Source of the DNA: Hyphodiscus hymeniophilus | Lineage: Eukaryota; Ascomycota; Leotiomycetes; Helotiales; Hyphodiscaceae | Reading direction: 5' to 3' | NCBI GenBank assembly: GCA_016508695.1 | Contig: VNKQ01000013.1 | Location: 620,001 to 684,000 of the forward strand | DNA: 64,000 nucleotides | Part shown: positions 23,895-35,526 of the stretch, one piece after another | Layout of the letters: the number at the start of each line of letters is the position of its first letter | Numbering within the stretch: position 1 is the first letter of the stretch | Notes under the pieces: model-generated | Database searches by the model: none | Told to the model about the DNA's origin: nothing | What the model saw: the letters and a program-made list of their open reading frames with translations, nothing else | Program-made: the position numbers and the translations under genes

Positions 23895-25461
23895 ATGGCA
23901 CCCTCACCCACTTTCATCGGTCTCAAGGGCCAAAATCTCGTTTACGCGGTCACCTTATGTTGTTCTTTCGGGTTCCTGCTTTTTGGCTATGATCTAGGGT
24001 TTATGGGTGGTCTCACAACCTCGACTGCTTTTCTCGATGTCTTCGGCAACCCAAATGCTTCTCTCCTCGGCTTCCTCGTCTCATCCTATGAAGGTGGAGC
24101 TATGTTCGGCGCAATATTTGTCTTCCTCCTCGGCGATCGCTATGGGAGGAAAACGGACAACGTAGCAGGAGCTATCATCGTCGCCATCGGTGCTGCCATT
24201 CAAAGCACCACATTCACACTTGGCCAGTTTCTCGTTGGCCGGGTAGTCGCTGGCTTTGGGCTCGGGATCATGACAACTGCGATTCCCATCTGGCTGACCG
24301 AGTGCGCTATGCCGAAAAGTCGTGGTCGCATGGTGGCGATGCAACTCTCCAATCTCATCATGGGCCTGATTATCGCGAATTGGTTGGATTACGGCATGAG
24401 TTTCTGTAAGGGATCAATCCAATGGCGCTTCCCCTGCGCCTTTCAGATCGTGTCCTGTATCATCGTATGCTGCATGACACCATTCCTCCCCCGAATCTCC
24501 TCGCTACCTCTGCGCAACAAATCAGATCGAAAAGGCCACCGTATCCCTCGCTGCTCTGCGAGGAGGCCATTCTGATACCCCAGAGATCTCAGAGGAGTTC
24601 AAGCAAATCCGATATGCCATTGCCATCGAAGCAGACGAAGCAGGGTCGTGGAGTGACGTCTTCAAAGACAACGGCATCAGCGGCTCCTCCCGGGTGCTGA
24701 TAGCCTTTGCGGCGAACTTCTTCCAGCAGCTCTCGGGCGTCAATGTGATGTCATCCCTCGGGCCCTATATCTTCCAGATCTCCATCGGCATGAGCAGGCA
24801 CGACGCCCTCCTCGTCTCGGGCGGCCTGCAGGTGTTCTACTTCCTGAGCAGCCTCATCCCTTGGTTCGTGGTCGATCGCGTCGGGCGCCGTCGCTTGTTC
24901 ATGCTGGGTTCCGCCGGCATGGGCACCTGCATGACGCTCTCCGCCATCTTCGTGGGCGTCGGCGGCGCAGGCCTGGGCTACGCTGCCGCCGTCGTGCTGT
25001 ATCTCTTCCAGACGTTCTTCACTGTCGGGTGGCAGTCGAACATGTGGGTCTACCCCAGCGAGCTTCTTCCCTTGAAGCTGCGACTTCGAGGCGGAGCGCT
25101 CGCCGTGGTCTCGCCGTGGCTCTGGACCTTCCTAGTCGTCGAGGTGACTCCCCCGATGATCACGAACATCGGCTACAAGTCGTACATCGTGTTTGCGGTC
25201 ATCAACTTCGTCACGATCCCAGTGGTCTATTTCTGCTTCCCGGAAACGTCGCGGCGACCGCTGGAGGTGGTCGATCTGCTGCTTGAAGACCGTGAGGGCA
25301 AGAGGCCGTCGATTCTCAGGGTCGTGAGGGATTCGGTGGATGAGAGATTCGTCGCGGACTCGAACACTCATCTGCGGGAACGGGCGAGGTTGAGGGACGA
25401 GAACGAAGGGGTTTTGGATGCTATGGGGAACGATTGTACATTTGAACATAAAGATGTGTGA
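23895..25461 (+). CDS. MFS sugar transporter, interrupted by a 1-nt frameshift
   Basis: The sequence encodes the two halves of a 12-TM sugar porter. The first frame (23895-24575) covers TM1-6, with GFLLFGYDLGFMGG and GDRYGRKTDN (the conserved D-R-x-G-R-K loop). It runs correctly to TPFLP at about 24490. The family motif PESPRYL then continues in the +1 frame, preserving the rest through FFQQLSGVN, DRVGRRRL and PETSRRPLE to a stop at 25461. The shift lies in a C5 run (24488-24492) where C4 would keep frame, giving about 521 aa. As written, the product stops after 226 aa, a half transporter. No intron can explain a single base. From about 24700 the DNA is visibly more GC-rich than in the first half, so an extra antisense-length frame is open there. 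Likely a proton-coupled hexose or polyol uptake protein; substrate not assignable. Confidence 0.82.
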
Positions 25462-25567
25462 ATGAATAGAAATCGCAAGCACAGCCATTTGGCGGATGTG
25501 CAAAGGGTAGTCTGACATTACCCACCATCATCAAGGTATGTCGGCTATGTTGGCTTTCAGCCTTTGA

Positions 25568-25592
25568 GGGACGTTCGTTTTACGGACGTCCC
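25568..25592. repeat. Hairpin-forming inverted repeat 3' of the transporter
   Basis: Arms GGGACGT and ACGTCCC are perfect. Inside them, CGT and ACG also pair around a T-rich loop, giving a nearly continuous 10-bp stem about 105 bp after the transporter stop. Function unknown. Confidence 0.6.
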
Positions 25593-28368
25593 CCTAATCA
25601 TGGCTTAGGCCACCAACCCGACTCACTTGAATAGGGACTTGATATTAGGATAGGTTCACAATTCCCATCTGGTATCTTCAGGGAGCCCGGGTCCAGGGGC
25701 GACAGCTAAGATAGGAGCCATTGATAGGCCAACTCAACCATACATATATTTCAGTAGAAATCGCAATAGAAAGACAACGGTTTCTAGAACAGCACGCTTC
25801 CTTTACTTTTGTGCAGGCTTAGTCCGTTCGGAGTGAGGCGAACAGAATCCGTCATCTTCTGAACAGTAGGAGTAAGTGAATAAATGGCCAATGTGAACAG
25901 TAAACGCTCCTCATATTATTCCGTGCTTCTTTAAATTGCGCAAAACTCGTCGATACAACGAGCAGTAGTCGACGGGTAATAACGAGGCGCCCATTTGATA
26001 TCTTCAACACCGCCCGGCCGTATTGTAGCCCAAGAGAAGTATGGAAAATGGAAAACTTCTACCTACAGGGTCCATGATTTGTTCTGCCAGGAATAAGAGA
26101 AGAGCAGAAAGGCAATGCACTATGTATACGATGAAGAAGGATAGGAATATGAATAATGGGATAGTAGTGTCGTTCAAAACAGCACTCGGTGAGTGAAAAC
26201 TGGTGTATGAATAATACCTTGACCTGAGGCAATCTCGAGAAACAGAAAACCGTGAGTGTGTATACAGGAAGTATACGAACCATGAAACTGGTACCATCCA
26301 GACTCACTTTCAAAACGGTGTCATCGAGGTCAAGAAGAAGTGGCGAACGATCACGACACAGTCAGTATATAGTGAAGATGATAGGCAGTCTTGAACGAAA
26401 CAAGGAGATCCTTTTCTCGGCGATATATTCCGCGACTCGAAGTATTGGCAAATCTCAAGCATTGGCTCGTTTCGGTAGGCAGTGTACGCAGGCTGGAACA
26501 ACTTGTTACAGTATGAGTTTAAAGAGGTAAGAATGGAGAATTTATACCAGGCGTCTTGTTTCCTGGCCAGGGCCGCCTCGTTGTTTGTAAAGTTCAAAGA
26601 TCTCACAAACAGAAAGCAGCTTTTGGGGGAATGAGACTTGGAGGCGGATAATCCAGAAGCATAGAATTTTGGAGACTTAGCTTGTGAAAGGCAAAGGGAT
26701 ATGATCTGAGGGAGGTTCCTCGCGGTGATTGAAACCTTGCCAGAGTTGGGAAAGGCATCGGCGACAAGGGAAGTATCTTTACTTGTGCAAGATGGCATTT
26801 ATGTAAGACAGGTACGGAAAGAGAGAACGCCGTCGAGTCTGCACACATCTGATCAAACACTCAAATGTACTTGGAAGAGCTGGAGAGAGCAAGAGAACCA
26901 TCGACTCGAAAAATGAGGCCCTGCGTCGAGATGTTTGTGGCATTTCAGTCAGACCTTGTCTCTGTCACCACCACACTGTTCAAAATCTCCCACCTCCTTC
27001 CGTTTACACAAATTTCTTGGATATCTCAGCTTGGCTGGGTAAGATGTCGCCCATTCAGGATTGAATGTGGGTCATGTTGACTTCTGACCAGAAGGGTATC
27101 TATAAAATGGACGAAGGAGGGAATCTTATACAGGGAGAGTACCAAAAAAGATAGATGACGAAGGTGGCGATTTGTGGGATGATTTTCAACTATGAAGTGC
27201 TTAGAGTGCCAATTATTCAAAGCCCTTGTTTTTGGACGATGATCCAACTGATCGCTCATTGGAAATCTATCTTCAGAAATGCCTCCCCTAACTTCTCCAT
27301 CCGATATTCCGACATGTACTTGAACGCCATTTTTCTCTCTTTGCTCAGTATATAAAACTATCAAGGACAAATCGAATACGGGTCTATGGCTTCGGAAGGT
27401 GCTGAGCCTGCAAAAGTAGTTTTCACCTTTTGGGTCAGGCTTCAACCTTCTGCTAATTTGATGAGATGATATTTGAACCTAGCGAAGCTAAGTCTCATCT
27501 GCAATGACATATACTTGATCCAAAACGCCGCCAGATGTTGATGGCTCTGACTTCCCATAACGTAAGGCCATAAACACTTGACAGCCTTTCTTCCACTCTC
27601 TCCAGAATTATTATAAAAGTTTCATCACATGTCAGTTCCTTCTTCCCTCCAACTTCCGTAGCACGACTCGGGACTCTGCACAAGCGTTACTTAACAAAAA
27701 GCAGACTTTGCACCGTGCATAAATAGCGTCACAACGCTCTGCATAAGCACACCTTAGTGCATTTGTTCCTGACAATACCCCAGGCAGAGGAGGGAACTTC
27801 CCTTCCCATCCCAAGGACCGGAAGCTGAGCTGAGAGGCATTGAGTATTGTAATTTGAAGGGCGCTGCTCCACTTGGAGAATTGGGGAGTAAGGAAGAGGT
27901 CTGGACTCTTGAGTGGATCTTGACGGCCCGTGATGACACTGATGAGAGATCAAAAGGAGGGTTTTTGGAGCAAAGGATGTGCCGAACTCAGCCTGAACCT
28001 GGAGAGGGCAGAAGCATTCCCGGAAATAGCAGACTCGGGACACGAGAGTGGTGATTTCAAGTTGCTGTGCGTAACACGAAATCTCGGAGCGCAAGGAGGG
28101 AGGCCAGGAGGTGACAAAGTGACTCTCTACAAACACACCCTCGTAGACTTAATCAATCCCACCGATGGATTTCACGTGACGTCTCTCAATTGCTGCTAGA
28201 TCCGCACCCTCTCTTTCCGACAAGGCTCAGCGGTGATTTCTGGACGAGGTAATCTCCGGCCAGAGGATGGGATTGTAACCCTCCGATCATCCCGCCCGAT
28301 GGCGATGAAGCATGGCCTGTTTCTGCTCTTTATCCGCCCGGACACTGCGGACAGTAATCTTCCGCAGA

Positions 28369-28412
28369 GAGGTTCCCCTTGACGCACAAGCTGGAACCTC
28401 TCTTGAGGTTCC
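28369..28412. repeat. Inverted/direct repeat AGAGGTTCC-GGAACCTCT-GAGGTTCC
   Basis: A 9-bp motif occurs at 28369-28377, as its exact reverse complement at 28393-28401, and again directly (8 bp) at 28405-28412. Either pairing could form a stem. Possibly paired factor sites; no identity claimed. Confidence 0.55.
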
Positions 28413-28851
28413 TCCTCTGCACCTGAGAAGAGAGGCCATCTGGGTGGGAAGAAACCTCATGGTTTCGCGCGCGCAAGAGATCCCCGTGTGAAGGTTTCCT
28501 TCCGGACGGGAGTCGAGCTATAACAATAGTTGGCTGACAGACAAGCCTGGCGTGAGATCCCGGCAGTGGTACGGAAATATCCATGGCACTAGACGCCGGC
28601 GGCCCAGATGAAACCCACAAATAATATCACCATCAACCATATGGTGGTCTCTTTGAGCAAGTTATATTCTCCTGTCCTTCGGTAGATGGATGTTCCAAAT
28701 ATGAATTAGAAACTCCTTGATACGCGCAATTCGATGTCATCATGCCAGTAGTAATTCACTCCTAATATATAAGACTAACATCCAGCGGGTCAACGACTCA
28801 ACGCAGCCAGGCACGACTGGTACCTGGATTGAGTAGCCCAATCATGACCTA

Positions 28852-28881
28852 CTGACTAGGCCCCCTTGGGCTGCTAGTCAG
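28852..28881. repeat. Long perfect-arm hairpin in gene-free region
   Basis: CTGACTAG and CTAGTCAG are perfect 8-bp outer arms; GCCC and GGGC are inner arms. Only a TG bulge and a CCTT loop are unpaired. It is the strongest stem-loop I noticed in this region. Confidence 0.65.
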
Positions 28882-30250
28882 GGGCACAACAAATTGTAAA
28901 CAAAGGGCAGCATTGCAAGACAAGGGCTAAATGCCAAGGAGAGATAGCGATCTGCTAAAATGGCGCAAAAAAACGATAAGAAGTGCAGAGTAAACAGGGA
29001 AGAGAAGGAAGGGCAACCCATCGCCATGCGTCTGACGGTTTTATGCTCGTTGGTGTGTACTGGTGGTATTTCGTAGCAGTGACTCGGTAGCAGTGGATTG
29101 GTGTGTCAACAAAAGGAACAATCACCAATTATTGGGAGAAAAACCAACAGAGAAAAGTTCAATAGACGCTGCTTGAATTGTCACAGTCCGATGTCCATCG
29201 ATCTGGCCAAGTTTTGCCCCGCTCTCGCCTTATGGGAGTCTGGATGTGTTGATACGTAAGTAGGTGGGATAGACCACATACAGATGTCATCTATCCTTAT
29301 GTCCTACGCATGTTTACAAGGCAATACGGGCCAGTCGTACCACTGCTAACACTGCAAAATCCCAAGATAGCTGCAATACTATCCATCATCCTAAATGCGA
29401 CTGACAATACCCCATATTGTTCAGAGAGATTTCAACCAGTATTCAGCCCACTCAACTCTGAAAGCAGCATCATTACAACCGATATGCACATCTTGACACA
29501 ATGTAGATAGAAAGGAAAACGAAAGAAAAAAGCAGAAAAAAGAATCCATTCTATTCACTCCAAGAGTATGACAATATCCTCCCCAATTATTGTGATAAAT
29601 TATTGGTGGGAGCGTCATGTATTATTTGTTTTCCACCCTTGCACCCACAGCCCTGGCGCCGAGACTCCCCTACCTACCCAGACCAGCACTTCGCAACCTC
29701 CTTCTCTTCTCTCCCTCATCAACAATCCCACAGTCTCGACGACAATAACAACGACTCCCTCCTTCCCCGGCGGATACATCTTCTTGTGCATCCCCAATTT
29801 CACTCCTTCAACTGCCACTCTCATCTCGTTCCTTCCATCGGAATCGATTCTTACCGACCGCCTCTCCAGGTTGAATCATTCATTCTTCAGTCCCGACGTC
29901 CCAAAACACTGCCAATACGCGTCAGAGACTGCGACCCAACAACACACATTCCTTACAACGTCCTGCGAAAAAATTTCATTCTGCCAATTCTCTCGGCTGT
30001 CATATCAACCAAAGGTATGCGCCCATGGTTGTTTTGACTCTATTTCACTTTCGATCCGAGCAGCGTCAATACTTCTGATAAATTTGTCAATACCTTCCTT
30101 TTCAGACCAGCTGGGCTCTTCACTCCTTCATTTCGCTCATTGAACTTCAAAATTAAATTTACTGACAATCAATGGCCGGCACAGACAAAATAGAATAGCG
30201 TTGTCAACGACCATAGATTCGCAGAACTAGATCTCCGTCACTCCTTCAAA

Positions 30251-31593
30251 ATGAAGACTACCACTTTCATCGCCGCCTTCGGCCTTGCAACCCTCGCAGT
30301 CGCACAACCACACCGTGAGTATCTTCCTACTCCACTGAAACGGCATACTAACAAAACACAGGTGCTCGTCATCTGAACAAGCACGCCAAAAAAGATGTGG
30401 TGGTCACTATTATCGACACCGTCTACGCTGAGGCGACTGCGGCCCCCGAGGTCATCGTTTATGTCAATCAATTCGGCACTCCCGTTTCAACCGTTACCGA
30501 AGGCATGATCGCAGAAACTCCCTCCATTTGGAGCTCCGCCGTTCCATCTACCATTCTTCCTTCCTCATCCTCTACCTCGACTTCCGTTGTGCCTTCTTCT
30601 ACCCCAACTGCCGCCCCAGTCGTGGCAGCTCCAGTCGTGGCAGCTCCAGTTCAAGCATCGTCTGTTGAAGCAGCGCCTGTCGAAGCAGTTGCTGAGAGCT
30701 CCAGCTCACCTGCTCCAGCCAGCACTGCCGCGCCCGTCACTACATCAGCTGCTCCTGTTGCGTCCTCCTCTGCCTCGTCATCCTCCGATTCAGAAGGAAG
30801 TGGCTTCGGCTTCTCATACTCCCCATACAACGCTGATGGCTCTTGCAAGACTCAAGACCAGGTCAATACTGATTTCGCGGCTATCCCAGGAGGTTACTCG
30901 TTGGTCCGAACCTACGGTACTGATTGCAACCAAGTCGCGACTGTCAAGACTGCGGCCAAAGCCAAGGGTTTGAAAATGTTCGTTGGTGTCTTTGACTTGG
31001 GTACACTTAGCGATGAGATCTCAACCATCGTTTCAGCTGCCAGTGACGACTGGGATCTTATTGATACCATCAACATTGGCAACGAACTTGTCAACTCTGG
31101 CACTGCTTCTGCTGCCCAAGTCGTTGCTGCTATCACCACCGCCAAAGTCCTCCTGAAGGCTGCTGGTTACAATGGAAAGGTCGTTACCGTCGATACCCTC
31201 GTTGCTGCCCGTAACAACCCATCTCTCTGCGATGCCTCGGATTATTGCGCCGTCAATAGCCATCCCTTCTTTGATGGTAACACAGTTGCAGCCGACTCTG
31301 GCAGCTTCCTCACCACCCAGATTCCCACGCTCCGAGCTGTCTTGGCCAACAAGAACCAAGAAATCGTCATCACCGAGACTGGATGGCCATGGCAAGGGCA
31401 GACCAATGGCGTTGCTGTTCCCTCTCCAGCAAACCAAGCAACTGCCATCAGCTCGATCAAGAGTGCTTTCTCATCCAACCCCGAAGCGGTCATTCTCTTC
31501 ACAACCTTCAACGACATGTGGAAGACCAACAGCGCTGCCCAATTCCAAGCCGAGCAATACTGGGGTTTCCTTGGTAACAGCCCGTCTGGTTAA
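30251..31593 (+). CDS. GH17 cell-wall beta-1,3-glucanase / glucanosyltransferase-like protein (Scw/Mp65 type)
   Basis: Two exons, 30251-30314 and 30362-31593 (intron 47 nt), 431 aa. The first exon encodes a signal peptide ending AVAQPH. A KK site about residue 32 may be a Kex2 cleavage point. Residues about 60-165 are Ser/Thr/Ala/Pro-rich, a likely heavily O-glycosylated spacer that contains a repeated PVVAAPV motif. The C-terminal GH17 domain starts at GFSYSPYNADGSC. It has the acid/base Glu in INIGNE (E263) and the nucleophile in VITETGWPW (E360). The family (Scw4, Scw10, Mp65) is secreted and wall-bound, acting on beta-1,3-glucan. No GPI signal is present at the C-terminus. It lies 1.6 kb from LCB1 and upstream of FKS1, so its context is cell-wall assembly. 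Confidence 0.93.
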
Positions 31594-32368
31594 ACATTGC
31601 GCTAATTCACGATCCATCTCTCAAACTACACAAGCAATCAAGCTCTCCGACCAAATGAATATTGCACTGCTCCTTGCACTCCTCTTGCACATGTACATAT
31701 TTTGTCAAGCAACCACGCGTGGGACGGAGATACGCTTCAATAATCTGCTTGTGGTTGCGGGACGACTGGATCGCTCTTTTCAATAATGGCGTTTATGGAC
31801 ATATGGAAAGCAAGCCAAACATTGGAGGGGTTTAGCTATGGTGGTTTGGGTACATATAGGCTTTTCTGCCCCCTTTCTAAGTGATAGTGTCTATTGGGGA
31901 TGAGATGGTATGACGCTTTCTTTGATTTTTTTGGGAGGATTATTCGCTCCGTTTTCTTGTACATATTTTGTGGTCCGAGGATCATTCTAAAAATTGAGAT
32001 GTTTACGATTCTATGATTCCTGATCGTGGTAGCTCTCCGCATGTTACTGGACCCCATTGCCACGGAGCTCTGCTTAGCGGACTGCAAACTACTACTGCAA
32101 GCCCGTCTGCCTCTATCCTCATCACCTGCCAATTCACAAGGAAGCCGGCGAATATAGCAACAAGTACTTGAAGAGGCAAAGCCAGCGCCGAGTCCTCGTC
32201 CGTAAGCTTCCCAACGCGCCGCCGATTCCCGCGGACGTCCAGGAATATGTCCAGATCCGATGGGGACGGAGTCTAGGGAAGATAGATCCTAGGAGAGCAA
32301 TGGAATGGAATGTTGAGAAGTGTTCCTATCCTAATCCTTGAAGGAGGTGAGAGGGATAGGGACTTGAA

Positions 32369-32396
32369 TGTCGATTGTCGATTGTCGATTGTCGAT
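32369..32396. repeat. (TGTCGAT)4 tandem repeat
   Basis: Four perfect copies of a 7-bp unit. The next 120 bp are enriched in related words (TGTCGACA, CTGTCGAG, ATCGACAG), suggesting a decayed longer array. Confidence 0.85.
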
Positions 32397-32871
32397 AGGG
32401 TTGGGATGTCGGGCCATGCATGCTGCTTGACAGGATGGGTTGTGTCGACACTGTCGAGAGATGGGTCATGTCGACAGGTGATTATATCGATAGGCTAGTT
32501 ATCGACAGGCATATGAATCCATTCACATATCCTAAGATCTTGCACGGGTGAGGATTCACGTATCAGCTTGTAGCCCTAATCTCCAAGAGCGAGTGTAAAC
32601 GATAGGAACCCTTGCGTTGTTGTGCGATGGTCGGTCGTCAAATCCGAAGCCATTATTGCTCAAAGAGGCGCTTTGTGTATTAATTTGGTCATTGACAGCT
32701 GGAGCACGCATATCGCCAGCCGGAAAGCCGTTATTGGTTCGATGGCTGCCATAGGAAGACATAGACATGTCGATGCGGTTCCATTCCAGGACAACCAGAG
32801 CGTTAACGGACTGACTTCACAAGCAATGCAGGATACGTTTTATATACGATAAGATGATGGCTCAGCGGGTC

Positions 32872-33047
32872 TTGTATGGTGAGCCTAATCGCTGGGAGCG
32901 GGTGGAAAGATTAGGATAGTTTGTCATTTATAATGGCCAAGGGGGTTTTGGATAATGCCTGATTGGGGTATTGTATGATGAGCCTAATTGCTGAGAGCGA
33001 GTGTAAACATTAGGATAGTTTGACATTTATGATGGCCAAGGGGGTCT
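32872..33047. repeat. Two diverged direct repeats, period 99 bp
   Basis: Copies begin at 32872 and 32971, each running from TTGTATGRTGAGCCTAAT to ATGGCCAAGGGGGT. Most differences are G/A or C/T transitions (GGTG/GATG, TCGC/TTGC, GCGGG/GCGAG). A third, weaker piece (GAGCGAGTGTAAAC) lies near 32588. The pattern fits an old duplication with transition-biased decay; no transposon domain is visible. Confidence 0.7.
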
Positions 33048-33232
33048 TCTGCAGCAATGCTTGTTATGTGGATTATTGGCAGGCACACACTTGTATACAG
33101 GACAGAGATGCAGCCAATATATCAATTGTCGGCCGCTATTAGACATTACTACTGCGCTAAAAGCTCCCATATTCCCGTCTATAATACAGTACAAATACGG
33201 CCTTCTTTTCCATTTGAACGGACGAGGAGCAA

Positions 33233-34997
33233 TCAACTCGCGGCCGGCAAAGCCAACTTACTGCTCGCCTTCCGAGTCAAGACTTTCGTAATAGCATGTC
33301 TAATCGTCACACCCGCCTTCTCAATCTCCTTCTTGGAAAGACCGGTTGTTATGCAGACCTTGAGCGCTGGCTGCAGTTTCCAGCCTTCGTCTTTGCCGTT
33401 TGCCCCGTTGGCTACGGGCATGCTCTTTAGACGAGTGATGAGGACGCCGTTGATCAGCGCCTAATATCACCAGTTAGTATGGCTTGATAGAAAGGGACAA
33501 GACGGTGAGCTATACCTCATCGACGCATTCCTGCATAACCTTCTCCTGCTCCCCAATACTCAAACGCCTGGAGTTCACAATATCCGGCTTCAGAGCAAGC
33601 AACATGACAGGGTTTTCAGGCGAGCTGGTGCAATGAACCCAATCACTTCTTGGATCAAGTTGCGCTCGCATAGCCTTAATGTTTTCACGGCATTGAACCA
33701 AGATATCTGGGTTCGTTTGGAGCATATTGAGGGTTTCGCTCGCGGTTGTGGCGAGCATAGCTGGGAGAGCGGCAGAAAAAGTATAGGAGGCTGCAGAGAT
33801 ACGTTGATGTTCGACGACGTCTGTGGAGCCTGCACAGAATCCGCCACCCGCGCAAAGAGGTCCAGCGAGTGAGCCAACGAGCATATCGACTTGGGAAGCG
33901 TCGACATTTTGGGCTTCTGTGAGGCCGCGACCGGTTCTGCCCATCACACCGAAGGACCATGTCTCGTCGAGCATAAGGCGGAATTTGTAGCGGAGTTTGA
34001 GCTCGACCTATTGTCATCAGCGAAGGCGCTCCATAATCTTAGAAAGAAGCATACCAGCTTTGGCAGATCAACACAATCTCCAACCGCCTCAAACAAACCC
34101 TCTGTAACGATGAATCGTCTAGTCAAAGGCTTCTTCGACTGCTCCTTAATAACCTTCTGCAAGACCCTCTCTAAATCCTCCATGTCATTATGTTCATAAT
34201 ATCGAATCGTGCTTCTACAAATCTCAAGGCCCTTCCTGATCGCATAATTGACCGCTCGATCCGCAACAATGATATCTCCTCTCTTGCAAAACGCCGGGAT
34301 GACACTAGAGATTGTAGAGAACGCCTGTGCATAGACAATGCATCCTTCGGTGCCTAAGCAGGACGCAATATCCGCCTCCGTCTTCATGTGTACATCCTGA
34401 GTGCCGTAGAATTGAGGGGGTCCGCAGGGTCCGACACCGTATGTGCGGAGGGTTTGGATGGCCTTTTCTTTTACCTGCTCATTGCCGACGAAGTTGTAGA
34501 AATTGTAGGAGGCAAGGTTCGTCACGGTCCGGCCGTTGGAGAGTTTCACTCGAGATCCTGTAGGTCTGCTTTGATTAGTCCAAAAGTCACTCAGTACAAC
34601 ATGGAGAGGTCGTACCCAACAATGACAGGCAGTTTCTCGTTCTCGGCTTCTTCGAACGCGCTCTGGGGTGCAACAAGAGGTTCGGGAGTCCATTCATCAA
34701 CGAGGTCATCGATCTCCTATCGAAATATCAGTACACATCTTATCGCGGGACGTCGGAACAGTTCACCTCTTCAGTAAGCTTCACAAAATTACCCTTATGA
34801 GTCGCATACGAAGGCGCAAGAAGATAGCGAATGAAGAAGATCACAAGAATGAGTTCAATTGCTGAGCGGACGGGATCGTCTTGGTAACTGGACTGAATGT
34901 AGCGGATGAGCATGGCAGAGCCAGGAACTTTTTGAAAGCGATTCGTGATCTCATTGATAGACCTCACCACGAATTGTTGAGCGTCTTGGAACTCCAT
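33233..34997 (-). CDS. LCB1: Serine palmitoyltransferase subunit 1 (LCB1)
   Basis: Five exons: 34767-34997, 34616-34716, 34055-34565, 33516-34007 and 33233-33460, all GT-AG with introns of about 47-55 nt; 520 aa. The start MEFQDAQQF at 34997 matches the usual fungal LCB1 beginning; an in-frame ATG at 35027 adds 10 residues. One TM segment (IELILVIFFIRYLLAPSY) precedes the catalytic fold. The AOS-family core includes NLASYNFYNF, YGVGPCGPPQFYG (the Cys region mutated in human SPTLC1 neuropathy) and LMLDETWSFGVMGRTGRG. As expected for subunit 1, the PLP-lysine motif of LCB2 is not seen. It forms with LCB2 the ER enzyme that condenses serine and palmitoyl-CoA, the first step of sphingolipid synthesis. 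Same strand as FKS1, 529 bp downstream of it. Confidence 0.95.
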
Positions 34998-35526
34998 CTT
35001 ACTGGTAGGATTGTCAAAGAGCGACATAAGGAGCGTTGATAATGTTAAAGCAAACAAGACGCTCAGAGTTCCTGTAATCTTGATGCTCCGGGTCGGCGAC
35101 TGAAACGCCGAGATCACGTGACAGGATAGTATAGACAGACGATTTTGGACGGGGTTCTGGGAACTCAAGGTAAATTAAATGTTTCAATCACAAATCACGA
35201 ACCACGATTGACGATCACATGAAGTCAATTATTATACCCTTGAATGTGTGAAGAATTTGTATTATCATGCTGCACCACACTATACAGCCGTCATCCAAGT
35301 TGCGCCTGCATCAAAGCCTCGCAAGCAAGAGACATATGTGGGCCATGACAGGACAGCAAAGAGAAAAAGGAAACATGTTTCTAAAGCCTTGTACCATGCA
35401 ACACCGTAAACAGTAATCGAAACACGCCAGAACCATGGCCGCCCATCGAACCAGGAAAAAGTCGTCGTAATGTACCATCGCCTTCCATCTAATTTACACC
35501 TTCGATTCCATCCATACATCATCAAT
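34998..35526. promoter_or_regulatory. FKS1 3' flank and LCB1 promoter
   Basis: 529 bp between the FKS1 stop and the LCB1 start on the minus strand. An upstream hydrophobic frame (SVLFALTLSTLLMSLF) is continuous with LCB1 but needs a non-ATG start. I treat it as 5' leader. Confidence 0.45.

Larger units (their letters stand above)
25462..30250. other. 4.8 kb region without a supportable gene
   Basis: Upstream of the GH17 gene. Open frames (the longest about 190 codons at 29568-30143 and 162 codons at 26310-26798 minus) lack family resemblance, and I could not splice them into a gene. The last 600 bases are C/T-rich with many CCCTCC/TTCC tracts, typical of a long 5' UTR or promoter of a strongly expressed fungal wall gene. 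Three perfect inverted repeats are listed separately. Confidence 0.5.
31594..33232. other. Repeat-bearing intergenic region between GH17 and LCB1 (convergent)
   Basis: 1.6 kb without a supportable gene. Contains TGTCGAT tandem repeats and a pair of about 77-bp direct repeats (both listed separately), plus several TGTCGACA or near-TGTCGA words at about 32440-32510. Short open frames here are low-complexity. Confidence 0.5.

Noticed and set aside
24450..24560. An intron explaining the transporter frame change
   Set aside because: Conserved residues are continuous on both sides of the shift; only one base is in excess, so splicing cannot account for it.
26310..26798. 162-codon minus-strand frame
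   Set aside because: No recognisable motif, no plausible partner exons, amino-acid composition typical of non-coding frame.
29568..30143. 191-codon plus-strand frame upstream of the GH17 gene
   Set aside because: C/T-rich leader sequence, Ser/Thr/Pro-biased translation without domain or signal pattern; more likely promoter/5' UTR.
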